From Ardenticatenaceae bacterium (GTDB lineage Bacteria > Chloroflexota > Anaerolineae > Promineifilales > Promineifilaceae), in contig JACKCB010000005.1 in NCBI GenBank assembly GCA_020634235.1, positions 167,758-231,757 of the forward strand: 64,000 bases of DNA. The letters are read 5' to 3'. Positions 18,796 to 25,829 of this stretch are shown piece by piece (within the stretch, counting starts at the first letter, position 1; the number at the start of each line of letters is the position of its first letter). Under the pieces are notes generated by a model. The model searched no databases and was not told the origin of the DNA. It was given only the letters and a program-made list of their open reading frames with translations. The translations under genes and the position numbers were made by a program.

Positions 18796-19125
18796 TCACC
18801 AGTTTGTCTTGACATCATTCATTCTTCGACGCGCAATGTCCAGCTCTCTCTTCGGCGTTTTCTGCGATTTTTTGATAAACGCATGAAGAATGATAATTCT
18901 CTGGTCAACGATTGTGCAGAAGAAAGCCCGACCAATCCCTTCTTTGCCCCTTGCTCGAATCTCAAACAAGCCTTTACCCATACTTTGTGTGAACGGCATC
19001 CCCAAATTTGGGCCAAAGATGATCATTCGTTCGGTCACTCTGGCATAAAAGGCGCGGATGCCCACAGGCCAATCATTGATTGTTTCCTGCACATCCTCAT
19101 CGTAGTAAAGAATTTCCCAATCCAT
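18796..19125 (-). CDS. higB: RelE/HigB-type toxin (phage Gp49-like)
   Basis: A 109-residue basic protein with the Gp49/HigB pattern: GMPFTQSMGKGLFEIRARGK, then GIGRAFFCTIVDQRIIILHA, then FIKKSQKTPKRELDIARRR. These toxins cleave mRNA at the ribosome. Upstream (minus strand) is TAGACG-N17-TAACAT, with the ATG 6 nt after the -10, so the message is likely leaderless and starts with the toxin. Antitoxin higA follows directly. Confidence 0.88.
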   Translation of the reverse strand: MDWEILYYDEDVQETINDWPVGIRAFYARVTERMIIFGPNLGMPFTQSMGKGLFEIRARGKEGIGRAFFCTIVDQRIIILHAFIKKSQKTPKRELDIARRRMNDVKTNW

Positions 19126-19131
19126 GACGGA

Positions 19132-19160
19132 ATGTTAACATATTTGTTAACATCCGTCTA
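19132..19160 (-). promoter_or_regulatory. higBA promoter with twin TGTTAACA operators
   Basis: The palindrome TGTTAACA occurs at 19133-19140 and 19145-19152, a 12-bp period. The first overlaps the -10 (TAACAT, 19137-19132 minus) and the second lies in the spacer, with -35 TAGACG at 19160-19155. Autoregulation by the HigA HTH protein is the natural reading. Confidence 0.65.
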
Positions 19161-19227
19161 GCATGATTCAGCACCCGATTTTGGAGAAATGTCATCAGAT
19201 TGCCCCTCAGACGAGGAACAACTTGAT

Positions 19228-19875
19228 TTACGGCTGGGGACGGCGCAAAATACGCGCCGCGCCGCCAAAACCCAAAGTCAGACTTGCCAGCGAAAATCCC
19301 GCCAGGATAACAAGAACCATCCTCAAATTATCCGGCCGAGCCTGAAACAGGGTTAGATCGCGCATGGGGTCAATGGCGTAGTAGTTGGGAAACAGACGCG
19401 CCAGCCAGGTGATCCGCGACGTGGCGTAGCGAACGGGGGCCAATCCACCACCGATGAAGAAGATGATGAGACCGCTGAGTACGGCCGTTAACGCCCCAGC
19501 CACATAATGACGCGCCCGCAGCCCCATCAACAAGGCGATGCCAATCCAAGACAGAGCTACTAACCCGGCCATCAGCAAGACAAGCAGCAGATAGCGACCC
19601 GGCCGGGTGTAGAGAGCGACCAGCAAAACCGTACCCGCTGCCAGCCCCATGGCCAGCGCCAGCAGCGCCCAGAGCAGCGAACGGGGCAACAGGCGCAGTT
19701 CCAGGATGGCGTTGGTTTCGCAATCTTGCGCCGTCAACATGCCGCCAATCATCATCGCCGCCATAAAAGCAGTCAGGGGCAACATCGTCATGCCGAAATA
19801 GACGGTGCCGGTGCGGTGCAGCAAAGCGCGCACCAGGACCAGCCGCCGTTTCATGCCGTCAGAGTAGGTACGCAC
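19228..19875 (-). pseudogene. Relic of an ABC ATPase fused by deletion to an ABC-2 permease
   Basis: The 215-codon frame starts VRTYSDGMKRRLVLVRALLH, which is the signature-motif region of a DrrA/CcmA-type ABC ATPase (normally YSGGMRRRLELARALLHRP). It goes at once into the second half of an ABC-2 (DrrB-like) permease: FGMTMLPLTAFMAAMMIGGM, DCETNAILELRLLPRSLL, four more helices, then DPMRDLTLF. An in-frame TAA lies 10 codons before. Everything of the ATPase before and after the signature, including Walker B, and the first helices of the permease are missing. The simplest explanation is a large deletion joining two adjacent genes of a drug- or polymer-export operon. The permease half might still be translated, but not as a working transporter. 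Confidence 0.75.
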
Positions 19876-19949
19876 GCCGGATTTTGATGCAAACCCGCGT
19901 GATTAACAAATTCAACCTTGCCATTTGCCACCGTTGTCACTCCTCTTAC

Positions 19950-20465
19950 TCACTGCTGCAGATACACCAGGCAATCATGCAACACGAAATCAACACCATC
20001 TGTCGTATCCACGATCAAACGATTGTCAGGCAGGTAAGCGTAAAAAACCAGGTCATCTGCATCCGCAAACTGGTTCGTCTGGAGCTGAGAACTTACTGAT
20101 GTTCGGGCGTTCAGTCGTCGTGCGCGTTCCGCTGCTGTTGCTCGACAGTGGATAACCTTCAGCGGCGTCCTGGCCTGTGCGCATATATTCTGCAATCGTC
20201 CCAAAACAAACGGCTGTCTTCCGGCCGAATCGAAAATCGCAGATTTATCTTGGCGATTGACAAAATCGGCCAATAGCCAAAACGAAATTTCATATGCGAT
20301 TTCGGCTGACTGTGCTCTATCCGCGCCTCTGTCCATCATAACAGAGTGGATCAGGTCTTTGTCAATAACCAGCAGCCCAAGACTCCGCGCCAGTCTTGTG
20401 GCCAGCGTTGACTTTCCCGTCCCTGGCAGTCCGGCCATCATCACAACAGCTCTGTGGGTTATCAT
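19950..20465 (-). CDS. P-loop kinase / zeta-toxin-like AAA_33 protein
   Basis: A 171-residue protein. Walker A is MMAGLPGTGKSTLATRLARS near the N-terminus; the lid region has CRATAAERARRLNAR. The architecture is that of small-molecule kinases (AAA_33) such as gluconate-, shikimate- or zeta-toxin-type kinases. No toxin-antitoxin partner is next to it. The start at 20465 is preferred over a TTG at 20486. Substrate unknown. Confidence 0.75.
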   Translation of the reverse strand: MITHRAVVMMAGLPGTGKSTLATRLARSLGLLVIDKDLIHSVMMDRGADRAQSAEIAYEISFWLLADFVNRQDKSAIFDSAGRQPFVLGRLQNICAQARTPLKVIHCRATAAERARRLNARTSVSSQLQTNQFADADDLVFYAYLPDNRLIVDTTDGVDFVLHDCLVYLQQ

Positions 20466-20554
20466 TTCAAGAATTCTTCTTCTCAACCATTTTACTGACC
20501 ATTATTTTCGTTATTTGGTAACTATCCAGACCTATCAGGTCTTTAGTTATTAGT

Positions 20555-21274
20555 TTACATAATCCGCTTCAGGTTACGGTCTTGAGAGGCTGTACAGTTT
20601 TCCCTTATTTTCATCCAGGGGCAAACCATGATACACACCTTGCAGCCAAAGTCCCCCCTGCACTTTTCGAGATCCAACACATCTTCACGCCGTTCAGGAT
20701 GATCGTCAAACTGGATTACCGTTAGGGCACCATATGGGCACTTGTCAACGCATAAAGTGCAGTCACCACACTGGTTGGGAACAGGCGGGTCAGCCTGCAA
20801 AGGCGCATCGGTCAAAACCGCGACGAGCCGGTGGATCGGGCCGTAAATGGGAGAGACAGTCAGGAGAGAACGTCCCTGCCAGCCCAAACCGGCCCCTTTG
20901 GCCAATGCCTTCAGCGACAGCAAGCCAATGCGATGAACGGGATCAAACTCATCTTCCGTATGGACGATTAAGGCTTTGTAGACACTCGTCTCGGTCAAGT
21001 GGAACATCAAGGCCATTGCTGCCTGTTCCAAAAACAACGCCGGCGCGTCGCCTGATTTGCCGTCTCCCACCTTTTTGTATTGTGCGCCCAGCACAATGGC
21101 GTAGGGATATTTCTGCAAAAAAGTTTGGGCATCACCGGGCAGCCCACTTGGGATTCCCTGCAAGAGCGACATGTCCGCAATCCCGACCAGGTCTATGCCC
21201 AGATTCCTGACAAAGGCTTTGATTGATTCTGTTTCTTTCATACGCGCGTCTTGAAGAGATATTTTCTCGTCCAT
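20555..21274 (-). CDS. QueG-like 4Fe-4S double-cluster protein
   Basis: A 239-residue protein with two ferredoxin motifs near the C-terminus: QCGDCTLCVDKCPYGAL (CxxCxxCxxxCP) and a second set of Cys in EKCRGDFGCKVCIMVCPW. The N-terminal part IKAFVRNLGIDLVGIADMSL and LALKGAGLGW-like KALAKGAGLGWQGRSLLTVS resemble epoxyqueuosine reductase (QueG) and reductive dehalogenase-like proteins. It is about 100 residues shorter than QueG, so it is probably a relative with another substrate. The start at 21274 has AGGA 7 nt upstream. A perfect 22-bp inverted repeat covers the codons for the C-terminal CTASQDR and the region just upstream of the start (see the repeat entries). Confidence 0.78.
   Translation of the reverse strand: MDEKISLQDARMKETESIKAFVRNLGIDLVGIADMSLLQGIPSGLPGDAQTFLQKYPYAIVLGAQYKKVGDGKSGDAPALFLEQAAMALMFHLTETSVYKALIVHTEDEFDPVHRIGLLSLKALAKGAGLGWQGRSLLTVSPIYGPIHRLVAVLTDAPLQADPPVPNQCGDCTLCVDKCPYGALTVIQFDDHPERREDVLDLEKCRGDFGCKVCIMVCPWMKIRENCTASQDRNLKRIM
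20578..20599 (+). repeat. Left copy of a perfect 22-bp inverted repeat around the QueG-like gene
   Basis: Reads GGTCTTGAGAGGCTGTACAG plus TT; its exact reverse complement is at 21289-21310. It contains the palindrome CTGTACAG. The copies enclose 689 bp holding nearly all of the Fe-S protein gene. Confidence 0.85.
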
Positions 21275-21288
21275 GGTCATTTCCTCGT

Positions 21289-21310
21289 AACTGTACAGCC
21301 TCTCAAGACC
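21289..21310 (-). repeat. Right copy of the 22-bp inverted repeat
   Basis: Exact reverse complement of 20578-20599, located 15-36 bp upstream of the preferred start of the Fe-S protein gene. Flanking bases inside and outside the two copies do not match, so the identity ends sharply at 22 bp. Confidence 0.85.
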
Positions 21311-21418
21311 TGGCAGCTTTTTTGTAACGCCTTTGGCAAGCAAATGGTCTGGTAGAAATCTGTCAGGTCTGAATAGGTTTCTTGTCTGGTTTTACGCGGT
21401 GAACCTGGCAAACTGTTA

Positions 21419-21986
21419 TCAATCACGCCTGGGTGGGCCTTGTTGAATCCGGTATCTTCCTTCTGCAAATGATTCCCAGATTCCTTCAAGCCACCAGGTT
21501 GCCCCAGCTTCCAAACTAGGGCCGAACAATCTTCACTCCTCGCTCCGGGGCGGGTGGTGTCTTGTCCGCAAGAGCCACCTCACGGGAGACTTCACCGGCT
21601 GCGGCCGACCACCATGAATGACTGCGGAGCGCGGTCTGCCAGACCGCAAAGGGCGAGCAAGCTGCTCGCGCTCCCATCTGGGCGAGCAAGCTGCTCGCGC
21701 TCCCATCTGGGCGAGCAAGCTGACCGCGCTCCCATTTGGGCGAGCAAGCTGCTCGCGCTCCCATCTTCAGAGGAGCGAGATTGATCCTGATGGGCTACCA
21801 CATAAGCGATGACTTCCGTCAGATCATAAGGCGTTAATACCTCGCCGTTGCCTTTTGTTGTGCCAACGTACACGCCATCCCACCCGGCTGCCCAGCGGAA
21901 TGGATGCCGTCGGGCCAGGCAAGGCAAGCCAATCCTCGTGGGTCAGCAAACTCGCCGTGAAATGAAATATCAAGCCCGTATTGCAT
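21419..21986 (-). pseudogene. Decayed LLM-class flavin-dependent oxidoreductase
   Basis: Reading the minus strand from the ATG at 21986 gives MQYGLDISFHGEFADPRGLA, the N-terminus of luciferase-like monooxygenases. After a frame change come HPFRWAAGWDGVYVG and EVLTPYDLTEVIAYVVAH, which normally lie some 180 residues later, so most of the barrel is deleted. Next is a 4 x 29-bp tandem repeat (21651-21766). Beyond it, KIVRP, a stop, and in another frame LEAGATWWLEGIW and IQQGPPRRD followed by TGA at 21419: this is the family C-terminus. So one gene has suffered an internal deletion, frameshifts and repeat insertion. No functional product is expected. Confidence 0.78.
21651..21766. repeat. Tandem array of four 29-bp units
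   Basis: Units at 21651-21679, 21680-21708, 21709-21737 and 21738-21766 read GGGCGAGCAAGCTGCTCGCG + CTCCCATCT, the third with GACC in place of GCTC and TTT at the end. Each unit holds the hairpin GAGCAAGCTGCTC. There are no unique spacers, so it is not a CRISPR. It sits inside the LLM oxidoreductase relic. A stem GCGGTCT-GCC-AGACCGC lies just before it (about 21631-21647). Confidence 0.9.
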
Positions 21987-22025
21987 AGAATCACTCCGCG
22001 TACAAAGCGATTTGGCGACACCGCT

Positions 22026-24428
22026 TCATAGGACTTCTACAAACCCCTGGCTGCCATTCACCCGCACCCGGTCGCCAGTACGCAGCCGGGACGTGGCGCT
22101 GCCGCAGCCGACAACGGCCGTTACCCCCAACTCCCGCGCCACGATAGCCGCATGAGACAGGGGCGCACCCACATCCGTCACCATCGCCGCCGCCCGCAGA
22201 AACAGCGGCGTCCAGCCGATGTTGGTCGTCGCCGTCACCAGGATTTCGCCCGGCCGCAGCGAGCCGCCCTCATCCGGGCTGTCCAGGCGGCGGACAACCC
22301 CCTCCACCACGCCGGGCGCGCCGGGCAGCCCGCGAATCACCCCGTCCGCAGCATCTGCTTCCAGGTATGGGTGGCGGGCGTCAAAATAATCCGGCCGCCG
22401 CCCCGGATCGGTGGCCCATTGGCAGGGATCAAATCGGCCGCGAATCAGCGGCGGGTAAGGTGGCAGCGCCCGGTAGGTTTCATAGGTGTGGCGGCGGGCA
22501 GGGATGTGGGAGACAGCCTGCACTGAGCTTGTCGAAACGGCCGTTTCCTCCCCAACCAACACCTCATTTACCTCCGCCCACGACAAAAAGAACACATCAT
22601 CGCCAATACCTGTAAATTCACCGGCACGCAGCGCCAATTCGCGCACCGCCCACAACCCCCGCGTTATCTCCGAGCGCACCGCCTCCCGTAGCCGGGACAG
22701 CGCGGTCATCTCTTCCAGCTGCTGTGCCAGCTTGTCCGCCTGCCGGGGAAACCGCAGCTGCACATTGGCCCAGGCCGCCGCATAGCGCACCCGCTGGTCG
22801 GCCAGCATCGTCCGGGCGCGGTGGATGTCCTGCTCCGACATCTGCGCCAACTGCGCCTCAATCCAGTGTGGGTCTTCCACCGGCCGGGGCTGTGCCAACT
22901 CTGCCTCCTGCGGGCCGCGATGACCATAAGCCTGCACATACGCGTCGCGCCCAATTTCCCCGGCCGCCAACTGCGCCAACCCCAACAGCGGCCCCAAACT
23001 CATCAGATCATCTCCATCGCCGCTGACGTGCCCCAGTAAAACACCTGCCTCCTCGTCACCGACAAGCGCCGTCAGATCGCGGCGCAGGCGGGCAGTTTGC
23101 TCCTCCAACTGGCTGATGGCCGCCTGGATCATCCGGCTGCCCTGGCGCATAAACGGCTCCAACAGAGCAACGCTGACCTGGTGCAGTTGGGCGGGCGTGG
23201 TTGCAGCGGCAATCTGCGCCCTTATCGCGGCAATCTGCTCCGGCGCAGCGCGAACGAAGTCGGGCAAAAGCTGCCGGTTGCGCCGGTTTTGCCGGCGCAT
23301 GTGCCAGATGGCCGGCAATAGTAACTGCACAACAGTTCGCCGCGACAGGGGGATGAGCGGGATGTCTGTGTTGGCCGGGACCGTGCCAAACGTTTCCGCG
23401 TTTTGCACCAACGCCTTACGCACGTTCATGCCCAGAGAGGCGAAGATCGAGGCGGGAACGCTCAGGTTAAGGTACAGGCGGCCGCCAATATTGCCGCCCA
23501 AAGGATGATTGCCGGGCAGTTGCAGCGGGAACGTTTCCTCGAAGTAAATCTGGAAAACGGACCAGGTCAAAGGCGTCATCACATCGGGCAGGGCTTCGCC
23601 AAGATTGGTGTTCGTCCACAAATAATCGCCGCCCAGACTGTCGTTCCGCTCGCCAGTGGCCGGGTTGACGGTCTGCAAGGTGGTGATGGGACGGGCTTGC
23701 AAGATATAGACCCGCCCGCCCGCCACCGCCCACTCGATGTCTTGCGGGCTGCCCAGCTCCTGTGCCAGGCGGATGGCGAGTTTGAAGAGGCGACGGCTGT
23801 ATCGTTTGAGCGCCACCGGGCCGGTATAGCTGCCAGATGGCTGTTCCAATTGAAACATCTCCGCCGCCGCCACCCCCGATACCAGTTTGTCGCCCAGGCC
23901 ATAGACAAAATTACCCGTCATGGCGCTGTGGCTGCCAGTGACAGGATCGGCCGTGAACAAAACGCCCGCCATCTGCGCCGGAACCATGATTTGAATGATG
24001 ACGGCCATTTCGGAAACGGCCGTTAGCTTTTGCGCCTGGCTGTATGCCTGCACCCGTTCCTGCTGCCGGGAGCGGCGCACCAGTTGGATGGCCTGCTCAA
24101 CTTCCTCGTCCGTGTCCACGTCCAACACCGACTCAAACGCCCCGGCAAAGGAAGCCTGCGCCGAATCCTCGCCCATGGCCGACGAACGCACGGCAAACCG
24201 ACACGAGGGGGCGCTGCCCCGCCACTGCGCCAGATATTGCCGCGCCACTGCCCACGCCTCAGGCCGCAGCCCATCGCCAATAAAAGCCGCCGGAAACAAG
24301 ACCAACCCATCAGGCACAGGGTATCCGGCCTGGTACAGCTTTGCCAATACCTGGCCCTTCCCCCCGGCCGGGGTCAACCTCTCATCGCTCATTACCTCAG
24401 CAAAACAACCAACCATCACAAACCCCAT
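22026..24428 (-). CDS. PEP synthase/rifampin phosphotransferase-like dikinase
   Basis: An 800-residue protein with three parts: an N-terminal ATP-grasp (PPDK_N) domain with GGKGQVLAKLYQAGYPVPDG, CRFAVRSSAMGEDSAQASFA, and DIEWAVAGGRVYILQARPI (about residues 20-250); a long middle domain; and a C-terminal phosphohistidine domain with DVGAPLSHAAIVARELGVTA (catalytic His). The C-terminal PEP-binding TIM barrel of true PEP synthase is absent. ATP domain - substrate domain - His domain is the order of rifampin phosphotransferase (Rph), which moves the beta-phosphate of ATP to rifampin. The natural substrate here is not evident. Residues STSSVQ in the middle domain are encoded by a CTGAGCTTGTCGAA interspersed repeat. 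It begins 3 bp after the CPBP gene. Confidence 0.8.
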   Translation of the reverse strand: MGFVMVGCFAEVMSDERLTPAGGKGQVLAKLYQAGYPVPDGLVLFPAAFIGDGLRPEAWAVARQYLAQWRGSAPSCRFAVRSSAMGEDSAQASFAGAFESVLDVDTDEEVEQAIQLVRRSRQQERVQAYSQAQKLTAVSEMAVIIQIMVPAQMAGVLFTADPVTGSHSAMTGNFVYGLGDKLVSGVAAAEMFQLEQPSGSYTGPVALKRYSRRLFKLAIRLAQELGSPQDIEWAVAGGRVYILQARPITTLQTVNPATGERNDSLGGDYLWTNTNLGEALPDVMTPLTWSVFQIYFEETFPLQLPGNHPLGGNIGGRLYLNLSVPASIFASLGMNVRKALVQNAETFGTVPANTDIPLIPLSRRTVVQLLLPAIWHMRRQNRRNRQLLPDFVRAAPEQIAAIRAQIAAATTPAQLHQVSVALLEPFMRQGSRMIQAAISQLEEQTARLRRDLTALVGDEEAGVLLGHVSGDGDDLMSLGPLLGLAQLAAGEIGRDAYVQAYGHRGPQEAELAQPRPVEDPHWIEAQLAQMSEQDIHRARTMLADQRVRYAAAWANVQLRFPRQADKLAQQLEEMTALSRLREAVRSEITRGLWAVRELALRAGEFTGIGDDVFFLSWAEVNEVLVGEETAVSTSSVQAVSHIPARRHTYETYRALPPYPPLIRGRFDPCQWATDPGRRPDYFDARHPYLEADAADGVIRGLPGAPGVVEGVVRRLDSPDEGGSLRPGEILVTATTNIGWTPLFLRAAAMVTDVGAPLSHAAIVARELGVTAVVGCGSATSRLRTGDRVRVNGSQGFVEVL

Positions 24429-24431
24429 CGT

Positions 24432-25283
24432 TCAAATGCCAAAGCGCGGAAAAGCAAACAGATGGGCCAGCAGCAGCAGCGGCAGGCTGCGCGTGCGATG
24501 CCACAAGTAACCGGCAATCAAGCCATTGTCCAACGGCAGCAGAGAGGCCAGCGCCAACAGCGGCGGCTCCTGGTATCCTATGAGATGCTGCGGCAGGTGG
24601 GCGGTGCTGAAGAGCGCCGCTTGCAGCAAAATGGCCCAGCCCAGGCTAACGAACTGCGCCAATCGCGGCTGCAAGGTCACGCGCAGCAGCAGTTCTTCCG
24701 GTATGGCAGCCTTCAGCAGCAGCCCCAACAAAATCAGCACAACAGAGCCAATGCCGGTGATTTGCTGCGCCATATCGCCCGCATAACTCGCCTCCTGCAC
24801 ATCTCGCGGCAGGATTTGAAACAGCGCTCCAGCAGCAAAGTTGACCAGGATAACGGCCGTTACCGCCAACCATCCCCGTCGCGTAGGCTTCGTCAACCCC
24901 AGTGCAGATGGCGGGTAACGCCGGGTGAGGAACAGCGCCAACACACCGCCCACCATCACAACCGGAACCGATGTCGGCGGAATCCAGGTTACGCCGGCAT
25001 ACCACAGGGCGGCGAACGCAACCGCCAGACACCAAATGGCGAATCCATAAACCAGTTCGGCGGCGGGTTGGCGGATGGGCGGCAGCGCGGGGATGGCTTC
25101 GTCGGCCAAAATCTTGTGGGCGCTCCACAGCCAGGCCAGGACGATGAGGCCATTGATGATGACCTGGCGCACGGCCGTCCACGGGCCAACCTGCCAGGCC
25201 ACAATCACGCCCGCTATGGCGTACAACAAAACGATGACCATGATAATTGGCCAGGTAAAGGGTTGCGCAGCGCTCTTTTTCAT
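24432..25283 (-). CDS. CPBP-family intramembrane glutamic endopeptidase
   Basis: A 283-residue polytopic protein, about eight helices. The CPBP (Abi) motifs are IPEELLLRVTLQP (EExxxR) and FSTAHLPQHL (FxxxH), followed by a third motif near LPLDNGLIAGYLWHRT. CPBP proteases process prenylated or bacteriocin-type substrates; the target is unknown. The start at 25283 (MKKSAAQ) has AGGA upstream; the longer frame to 25337 overlaps the next gene. Directly upstream of the Rph-like gene, likely co-transcribed. Confidence 0.85.
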   Translation of the reverse strand: MKKSAAQPFTWPIIMVIVLLYAIAGVIVAWQVGPWTAVRQVIINGLIVLAWLWSAHKILADEAIPALPPIRQPAAELVYGFAIWCLAVAFAALWYAGVTWIPPTSVPVVMVGGVLALFLTRRYPPSALGLTKPTRRGWLAVTAVILVNFAAGALFQILPRDVQEASYAGDMAQQITGIGSVVLILLGLLLKAAIPEELLLRVTLQPRLAQFVSLGWAILLQAALFSTAHLPQHLIGYQEPPLLALASLLPLDNGLIAGYLWHRTRSLPLLLLAHLFAFPRFGI

Positions 25284-25326
25284 AAGGCAATTCCTATTGC
25301 CAACCCGCAGGTTTGTGGATAGGCGA

Positions 25327-25602
25327 TTACCGGTCACGCTCTTCTTCCCGGCGTGTCAACAAAAGCAGCGGCAAACCCAGGTCACGAATCTGGTTCAGAA
25401 TGCCGTGCAGAGCGGCCTGATCGGGCACGGGGCCGGTGAGGATGGTGGTATGCTCGTCGTTGTCATGGGTTAGGGTCATGTTGGGGAACCAATCAGTCCA
25501 CCAGCTATCGAGATAGCCGGCGAGGCAGATTATGTAAACGGCCGTTTCCGGCACCACTCCTTCCTCCATTCCCATCTCCATATTACCCATTTGTTGTGGC
25601 AA
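25327..25602 (-). CDS. Small conserved hypothetical protein
   Basis: A 91-residue protein ending HTTILTGPVPDQAALHGILN and QIRDLGLPLLLLTRREEE. Short proteins with a 'GPVxDQAALHGxLxxIRDLGLPLL' core are frequent in Chloroflexi genomes, as far as I recall, without known function; here they often lie beside unrelated genes. The N-terminus is Met rich (MPQQMGNMEMGMEEG) and the true start could be any of these. It lies 43 bp upstream of the CPBP gene. Confidence 0.6.
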   Translation of the reverse strand: MPQQMGNMEMGMEEGVVPETAVYIICLAGYLDSWWTDWFPNMTLTHDNDEHTTILTGPVPDQAALHGILNQIRDLGLPLLLLTRREEERDR

Positions 25603-25700
25603 TAGCCTGCCTAAACGCTGCGGCGCACTTTCCCGACAAAATCCAATTACCTGCCAACACAGTACCGGCGGCGCAAATCTTCATTTTGCCCGCCTCCCGT

Positions 25701-25753
25701 TCGCCAGGGTTTTTCACCTGGCGAGGTTGGTTCCATCTCCAAGATTGAACCAA
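25701..25753. other. Two adjacent hairpins between the small ORF and the LuxR gene
   Basis: TCGCCAGG (25701-25708) pairs with CCTGGCGA (25717-25724), and TTGGTTC (25727-25733) pairs with GAACCAA (25747-25753). They lie downstream of the LuxR-family gene (stop at 25830) on the minus strand and may end its transcript, though no T-run follows. Confidence 0.4.
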
Positions 25754-25829
25754 TCTGGGTTCAGTTTAGCCTGGCAAATAAGGATATGTCATCTGGCGAA
25801 AGATAGACAAAGGGGTTGACTTCGAGAAA

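Noticed and set aside
21651..21766. Four direct repeats of 29 bp as a CRISPR array
   Set aside because: Units are back to back with no unique spacers and there are no cas genes near.
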